NCBI RefSeq assembly: GCF_900108185.1
Contig: NZ_FNVA01000002.1
Span: 186,001 to 250,000 of the forward strand
Source of the DNA: Bryocella elongata
GTDB taxonomy: Bacteria > Acidobacteriota > Terriglobia > Terriglobales > Acidobacteriaceae
Direction of reading: 5' to 3'
DNA length: 64,000 nt
A program made the translations under genes and the position numbers. The notes beneath the pieces are model-generated. The model had not been told where the DNA came from, searched no databases, and worked only from the letters and a program-made list of their open reading frames with translations. Below, piece after piece: positions 58,602-64,000 of this stretch. Position 1 is the stretch's first letter. Each line of letters opens with the position of its first letter.

Positions 58602-59411
58602 ATGGGGCAGGACACGGCGATCGCGGGGCTGCAGGTACTCATCATCGAGGATGATGTGGTGGTCCGCGAGCTGCTCGAGATGTTGCTGCCCATGGAAGGG
58701 CATTCCATCCTCTCCGCAGCAAGCGCAGCAGAAGGTCTGGCACTGCTTGAGCAGCACAAGACCGGGATCAACGTCGTTCTCTGCGACCTTCATCTTCCCG
58801 ATATGGGTCCGGCTGAGCTGGGCTCACGGCTGCGTGCAATATGTCCTCCGTCAGTGCTGCTCATCGGCATGAGCGCGACACAGGCCACGACGGTCGAGCT
58901 CCAGTCCTTCGACGATTTCCTGTTGAAGCCCTTTCAGCCCGGAGAATTGACTGCCGCTGTCGTCGCTGCAAAGGTGAGGGACGGATCTTCGGCACACCTG
59001 CCGCACGCGGCGGCCGATTCCGTGACGGGAGGCGCCTCAGTCTCCGAAGAGGTTGGCCTCGAAATAGAAGCCGCAGACCGCGCGGCAACTCCCGCGCTCG
59101 ATGAAGCGATCTTCGCGACGCTCTCGGCGACTTTGCCTGGCCCGCAGCTGCTCGAGCTCTACAACCTGACGGTGCAGGACGTTGCCCAGCGCGTGGAACG
59201 AATGAGCGCCGCGCGCGCTTCCGGAGACCTGGATCTCTATCGTCGCGAAGCCCACGCGATCAAGGGCGGCTGTGGCATGGTCGGTGCGGTCGAACTGCGC
59301 GATCTTGCGACACTTGCAGAAGGGGGTGCCCCGGAATGCACCCCTCCGATTGAGGATTTCATGCGAGCCTGCGCGCGGCTGCGGCGTATGCTGAACGTGA
59401 GATTGACCTGA
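58602..59411 (+). CDS. Receiver-Hpt hybrid signalling protein
   Basis: The product is 269 aa. The receiver domain (residues ~8-130) has VLIIEDDVVVRELLEMLLPM, the phospho-Asp in VVLCDLHLPDMGPAELGS, a Ser/Thr in IGMSATQ and the Lys in FLLKPFQPGEL. After a linker of about 55 residues comes an Hpt domain with the phospho-His in YRREAHAIKGGCGMVGAVEL. It can both receive and relay phosphate. No histidine kinase is near, and a NarL-type regulator follows 37 nt later as a probable partner. ATG 58602 begins MGQDTA. Confidence 0.9.
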   Translation: MGQDTAIAGLQVLIIEDDVVVRELLEMLLPMEGHSILSAASAAEGLALLEQHKTGINVVLCDLHLPDMGPAELGSRLRAICPPSVLLIGMSATQATTVELQSFDDFLLKPFQPGELTAAVVAAKVRDGSSAHLPHAAADSVTGGASVSEEVGLEIEAADRAATPALDEAIFATLSATLPGPQLLELYNLTVQDVAQRVERMSAARASGDLDLYRREAHAIKGGCGMVGAVELRDLATLAEGGAPECTPPIEDFMRACARLRRMLNVRLT

Positions 59412-59448
59412 TAGACAGGCCGTTTTCTGGGACGGAGAACCTCCACGA

Positions 59449-60189
59449 ATGGCGACAGATTTCCGTAAACCCGCTCCGCAGGCTGGTTCCGCCAGCAGCT
59501 CGACTCCGCCGATGATGCGTACCGCCGGAACCATCCGCATTGTCGTGGCCGACGATCACCCCGTCGTGCGCTTTGGCGTGAAGAACATGCTCCAGAGCGA
59601 GCCCGGCTTCGAGGTGGTAGGCGAGGCGGAAGATGGCGACGTCGCCATCACGCAGACGCTCGAGCTCGAGCCCGACATCCTTCTGCTGGACCTCGCGATG
59701 CCGCGCCTGCCGGGCCTGGAAGCGATGCGAGCCATCATGTCGCGCTCGCCGCGGGTGAAGATCATCCTGTTGACGAGCACGATCAGCACGCAGCAGGTCA
59801 TCGAGGCGCTGCAGATCGGCGCCCGCGGTATCGTGCTCAAGGACTCGGTCGCCGACGACCTGACGGAGTCGCTGAAGGCTGTGCTGTCCGGCGATTACTG
59901 GATCGGTGGACAGCGCGTCGCCAACCTTCTGGCTGCGCTGCATGAGTTGATGCAGCAGGCTGCTGCGGTGCCGGAGCGCAAGACCTATGGTCTGACGCCT
60001 CGCGAGCTCGAAGTCGTCACCTGTATCGTCGAGGGTTGCTCGAACAAGGACATTGCGAAGCAGTTCTCCATCTCGGAGGAGACGGTGAAGCGGCACCTGT
60101 CGAATGTGTTCGACAAGACGGGGGTCAGCACTCGCCTGGAGCTGGCGCTATTTGCGATCAGCCACAAGCTGGTGGACCTCGACGCGTAG
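59449..60189 (+). CDS. NarL/FixJ-type response regulator
   Basis: The product is 246 aa. After a disordered start (~27 residues) the receiver has IRIVVADDHPVVRFGVKNML, the phospho-Asp in ILLLDLAMPRLPGLEAMRAI, a Thr in ILLTSTIST and Lys in GIVLKDSVADDL. The C-terminal LuxR domain is LTPRELEVVTCIVEGCSNKD, IAKQFSISEETVKRHLSNVF and DKTGVSTRLELALFA. It likely binds DNA when phosphorylated, with phosphate possibly supplied through the upstream Hpt protein. A perfect hairpin terminator follows. Confidence 0.93.
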   Translation: MATDFRKPAPQAGSASSSTPPMMRTAGTIRIVVADDHPVVRFGVKNMLQSEPGFEVVGEAEDGDVAITQTLELEPDILLLDLAMPRLPGLEAMRAIMSRSPRVKIILLTSTISTQQVIEALQIGARGIVLKDSVADDLTESLKAVLSGDYWIGGQRVANLLAALHELMQQAAAVPERKTYGLTPRELEVVTCIVEGCSNKDIAKQFSISEETVKRHLSNVFDKTGVSTRLELALFAISHKLVDLDA

Positions 60190-60213
60190 CGATCAGTTTG
60201 CCTGCAAGCTTCA

Positions 60214-60243
60214 CACCAAGGCCGCCGCGAGGCGGCCTTGGTG
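60214..60243 (+). terminator. Perfect 13-bp terminator after the NarL-type gene
   Basis: CACCAAGGCCGCC-GCGA-GGCGGCCTTGGTG; the run after it is only weakly T-rich. Confidence 0.82.
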
Positions 60244-60276
60244 CTGTCTGGGTTACCGTCCCAATACAATGAAGGC

Positions 60277-61317
60277 ATGAGTGAAGTGATGCACGACGTC
60301 CTTGTGATCGGAGCCGGACCCACGGGGCTGGCCTGCGCGATCGATGCGCAGAATGTTGGCTGCAGCGTGGCGGTTGTGGACAAGGGATGTCTCACCAACT
60401 CGCTGTTTCACTATCCGGCGAACATGACGTTCTTCACCACGCCGGAGCTGCTGGAGATCGGCAACATTCCGTTTCCGTCACCGAACCAGAAGCCTTCGCG
60501 CGGCGAGGCGCTGGAGTACTACCGCAAGGTCGCGGAGCGCTATAAGCTCGAGCTGCACCTGTACGAGACGGTGAAGCGGGTGAGCGGTACGGATGGCGAC
60601 TTCACCGTGCACACCGAGGATGAGTTCGGCCGGGCGCGGGAGCATCGCGCGCGCAAACTCATCGTGACGACGGGCTACTACGACCTGCCGAATCCGCTCG
60701 ATGTGCCGGGGGAAGAGCTGTCCAAGGTGATGCACTACTACAACGAGCCGCATCCGTACTTTGGGCGCGATGTGCTGGTGGTGGGCGGCAAGAACTCGGC
60801 GGCGATCGCGGCGCTGGAGCTGTATCGGCATGGAGCGCGGGTGACCTTGGTGCATCGTGGAGCCGCGCTGCATCGGCACATCAAGTACTGGATCAAGCCG
60901 GACATTGAGAACCGCATCAAGAACGGCGAGGTTGCGGCGTACTTCAACACGACGGTCAAGTCGATTGGCTACGACGAGGTGGTGCTATCTACGCCCGATG
61001 GAGAGAAGACGATTGCGAATCAGCACGTCTTCGCGCTCACGGGATACAAGCCGGACTTCACCTTCATCGAGTCGATGGGGATCACGCTGGACCCGAACAA
61101 CTCGCGCTGCCCGATCTACAACACGGAGACGTTTGAGTCGAACGTGGCGGGGATTTATGTGGCGGGCGTTGTTGTCGCAGGTGAGCGGACGAACGAGGTG
61201 TTCATCGAGAACGGGCGCTTCCATGGCGCGGTGATCGCGAAGGACCTGGCGGACAAGCTGGGCAAGGCGAGCGTGGCGAAGCCGGTGAAGCCGGAGCATA
61301 CGTACGCGGCGGAGTGA
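60277..61317 (+). CDS. ypdA: YpdA-family bacillithiol-disulfide reductase
   Basis: The product is 346 aa. The FAD loop is VLVIGAGPTGLACAIDAQNV. NSLFHYPANMTFFTTPELLE and NQKPSRGEALEYYRKVAERY are characteristic of YpdA. The NADPH loop is VLVVGGKNSAAIAALELYRH. GLYVAGVVVAGERTNEVFIE-type C-terminus reads GIYVAGVVVAGERTNEVFIE. No redox-active CxxC pair exists, so it differs from thioredoxin reductase and fits a role in reducing bacillithiol disulfide. A short conserved Cys (KGCLTNSLF) follows the FAD loop. I chose ATG 60277; bsh biosynthesis genes are not in the window. Confidence 0.92.
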   Translation: MSEVMHDVLVIGAGPTGLACAIDAQNVGCSVAVVDKGCLTNSLFHYPANMTFFTTPELLEIGNIPFPSPNQKPSRGEALEYYRKVAERYKLELHLYETVKRVSGTDGDFTVHTEDEFGRAREHRARKLIVTTGYYDLPNPLDVPGEELSKVMHYYNEPHPYFGRDVLVVGGKNSAAIAALELYRHGARVTLVHRGAALHRHIKYWIKPDIENRIKNGEVAAYFNTTVKSIGYDEVVLSTPDGEKTIANQHVFALTGYKPDFTFIESMGITLDPNNSRCPIYNTETFESNVAGIYVAGVVVAGERTNEVFIENGRFHGAVIAKDLADKLGKASVAKPVKPEHTYAAE

Positions 61318-61437
61318 GCGCGCTGCTCGCGTTAGTGCCTGCGGCGTAAGCGAGGCTTGCGGAGACGTCCGCTAACGCCCAGCGCTAACGATGCAGTCGC
61401 TGCCGGCCGAAGGCCGCTGACGCGAAGCGCTGCCCTA
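61318..61437. repeat. GCTAACGCGAAGCG-type repeat cluster between convergent genes
   Basis: The spacer consists almost wholly of words such as CTCGCGTTAGTGCC, CCGCTAACGCCCAGCGCTAACG and CCGCTGACGCGAAGCGCTGCC. It supplies the TAG of the following minus-strand permease. Related copies lie at 19368-19456 and 49518-49587. Confidence 0.75.
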
Positions 61438-62281
61438 ACTGATTACTCTGCGCCGGAAGCCGTCGCAGCCGATCTTCAACAGCAGCGCTAAAAAGATGCA
61501 GAGCATCAGCAGGATGAGGCCCTGGTTCATGTGGCCGAGTGCGGGCGTCAGCGCGGCGCGTAGGCCCTCACTGATGTACACGATGGGGTTGATGAGCACG
61601 CCGTACTGCAGCACGGGGTTGAAGCGCAGGGCGATCCAAGGGTAGTAGACGCAGCCCAGGAAGGTGATGGGCATGACGACGACGCCGAAGATGAGGCCGA
61701 TCTGCTTGGGTGGGACGAGGGTGCCGATGGTGAGCCCCAGGGCACCGGAGAGCAGGCTGGCGAGCACCACTACTGCGATGAGGAAGGGCCAGCTGGTGAC
61801 GTGGGCTTCGACCTTGGTGGATGGCACGTAGTAGGCCATCGGGAAGACGACGCAGGCGGCGAAGATGGACTGCACCGCGCTGAAGATGACCTTCTCCAGG
61901 GCGACGGCGGTGACGGGCAGCGGGCACATGACGCGGTCGTCGATCTCGCGGGTGATGCCGAACTCCTGCGCGAGGGGAAGGGCGACGGCGGCGATGCCGG
62001 AGAACATGATGGCGACGGCGATGAGGCCGGGCAGCAGCACGGTGGAGAAGTTGGCGCCGGCGCCGGCGGCCATGCGGGCCGTGGGGTTGAGTGCGGCGCC
62101 TTCCATGTGCGGCATGATGTACGTGAAGACGAAGAGGAAGAGCAGCGGGTTCATGCAGACGCGGATGAGGAAGGGGCCGATCTCGCGGCGCAGGACGTAG
62201 AGATCGCGCAGGAGCAGGCCGCCGAAGGCGCGCGTGTAGCTGGTAAAGGGGGATACCGAATTCACAGGGGAAACGGTTGGG

Positions 62282-62289
<8 letters not shown>
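61435..62289 (-). CDS. ABC-2 type transporter permease (DrrB-like)
   Basis: The product is 284 aa. Six helices are visible, including PLLFLFVFTYIMPHM, STVLLPGLIAVAIMFSGIAA, VKVIFSAVQSIFAACVVFPM-type and FLIAVVVLASLLSGALGLTI. FGITREIDDRVMCPLPVTAV is the ABC-2 permease signature. It forms an export pair with the following ATPase gene product, whose coding region overlaps it by 8 nt. The substrate is unknown. Its stop is provided by a repeat cluster. Confidence 0.88.
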
Positions 62290-63232
<943 letters not shown>

Positions 63233-63316
63233 GGGAAGCCTCAGCGGTGATTATAGTGAGTCCGTCGATGTGCGCTGACGGCGCGGGTGTACGCTGAAAT
63301 CTCCAGGAGGTGTGTG

Positions 63317-63859
63317 ATGGCGACAGCAAACATGACTTCTGTGGACGTTCCCCTCGTAACCGTCGAAGAGTATCTGCATACGGTGTATTCGCCCGACGTC
63401 GACTATGTTGACGGCCGGCTTGAGGATAGAAACGTGGGTGAGTTCGATCATTCCAGTATCCAGTCGATCCTGATCGTGATCTTTGGAACGCATCAGAAGG
63501 ATTGGGGCGTTAAGGTCTTGCCAGAGCTCCGGACCCAGACGAACGAGGCACGTTATCGCGTTCCCGATCTGCTGATTATCCCGACAGGTATCCCGCGCGA
63601 ACAGATCATCCGCACTCCGCCACTTCTCTGCATTGAGATCCTCTCGCCTGAAGACCGGTGGAGCCGTCTCGAACGGAAGATCCAGGACTTTTTCACCATG
63701 GGCGTTCCTGTGGTTTGGGTCTTCGATCCCGAACAGCGGGTCGTTACGGTTCTGGAGCGCTCCGGGACGCGTCGAGAGTTGCGGGATGGGGTGCTGGGGC
63801 TGGAGGGAACGCCGGTGGCGGTTCCGGTTGTCGAAGTCTTTGCCGTGCTGGACGAGTAG
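63317..63859 (+). CDS. Uma2-family (PD-(D/E)XK-like) protein
   Basis: The product is 180 aa. CCAGGAGGTGTGTG precedes the ATG. The pattern VTVEEYLHTVYSPDVDYVDG, EFDHSSIQSILIVIFGTHQK, YRVPDLLIIPTG, LLCIEILSPEDRWSRLERKI and VPVVWVFDPEQRVVTVLERS is typical of Uma2 (DUF820). The putative nuclease site is D...E-x-L..K (PDLLII, IEILSPED, ERK). Such proteins are often multicopy and may be mobile or defence-related, but the cellular function is unproven. Confidence 0.85.
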   Translation: MATANMTSVDVPLVTVEEYLHTVYSPDVDYVDGRLEDRNVGEFDHSSIQSILIVIFGTHQKDWGVKVLPELRTQTNEARYRVPDLLIIPTGIPREQIIRTPPLLCIEILSPEDRWSRLERKIQDFFTMGVPVVWVFDPEQRVVTVLERSGTRRELRDGVLGLEGTPVAVPVVEVFAVLDE

Positions 63860-63953
63860 CGCTTTTCGCTGAAGACCGAATTGACCGAACATCGATCCGG
63901 CAGGCTGCGCGGCGACTACACGGGCGTACACGTGCGGGCCTATCATGTTGGGC

Positions 63954-64000
63954 ATGACGACGATTCAGCAGGACGACCTGATCGAGAGCATTCGCGCGGC
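63954..64000 (+). CDS. Start of a probable class I fumarate hydratase, truncated by the window
   Basis: Only 15 complete codons are present: MTTIQQDDLIESIRA. This opening resembles the N-terminus of iron-sulfur class I fumarases (MTTIxxxDLIxS), which convert fumarate to malate. The call rests on this short stretch only; no active-site residue is within reach. An ATG at 63945 lies in the same frame (MLGMTTIQQ) and would add three residues. Confidence 0.4.
   Translation, partial: MTTIQQDDLIESIRA

Overview
The window is about 64 kb of high-GC, gene-dense bacterial chromosome. It most likely comes from an acidobacterium of the Terriglobia (Granulicella, Edaphobacter or Terriglobus-like). This is inferred from protein character rather than from a marker search: secreted Ig-like-repeat proteins, sigma/anti-sigma/Spy-like cassettes, a YpdA-type bacillithiol-disulfide reductase, many POTRA, GH28 and lactonase-type proteins, and dispersed non-coding repeats. 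No rRNA, tRNA, CRISPR, prophage or intact insertion sequence was recognised.

Layout. 1-8.3 kb: a truncated POTRA outer-membrane gene diverges from a ThiF-like E1 enzyme. Two ECF sigma/anti-sigma pairs follow, the second with a Spy-like periplasmic protein, together with shikimate kinase (aroK) behind a possible attenuator and an AI-2E-type transporter. 8.3-20.8 kb: carbohydrate and secreted-protein genes (galM, SGNH esterase, GH13, GH28), small membrane proteins, a bactofilin and hypotheticals. 21.1-25.8 kb: the alpha-type ribosomal operon infA-rpmJ-rpsM-rpsK-rpsD-rpoA-(four-helix-bundle gene)-rplQ. 26-34 kb: polA, an NTF2-like secreted protein, queA, a DUF374 acyltransferase-like gene and an ABC export pair, all but one on the minus strand. 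34.2-44.4 kb: two GAF signalling proteins (one a diguanylate cyclase), glmM, xseA, a response regulator, a K+-channel-like protein, a TPR membrane protein, an orphan GvpL/F protein and pgsA. 44.4-58.5 kb: a large Ig-repeat surface protein, glutamate dehydrogenase, trpE, a DUF4199/membrane-LuxR pair, a zinc alcohol dehydrogenase, a Tat lactonase, and a TPR plus DUF3999-like pair. 58.6-64 kb: two response regulators (one with Hpt), ypdA, a second ABC pair, a Uma2 protein and the first codons of a probable class I fumarase.

The most unusual layer is non-coding. Imperfect palindromes are built from short reiterated words (for example GGGTCCAGGG, GTTGTACGTT, AAGTGACAAG). They fill nearly every spacer of the ribosomal operon, supply or overlap stop codons of several genes, and lie in frame inside thiF-like, trpE, glmM and GH13 genes. 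One is flanked by a duplicated rpsK 3' end, which suggests insertion. A 203-bp MITE-like element with 24-bp terminal inverted repeats forms the last codon and stop of an ABC permease. A second candidate system is a Trp-Trp-Tyr-Tyr leader peptide followed by an intrinsic terminator just upstream of aroK, consistent with attenuation of aromatic amino-acid synthesis.
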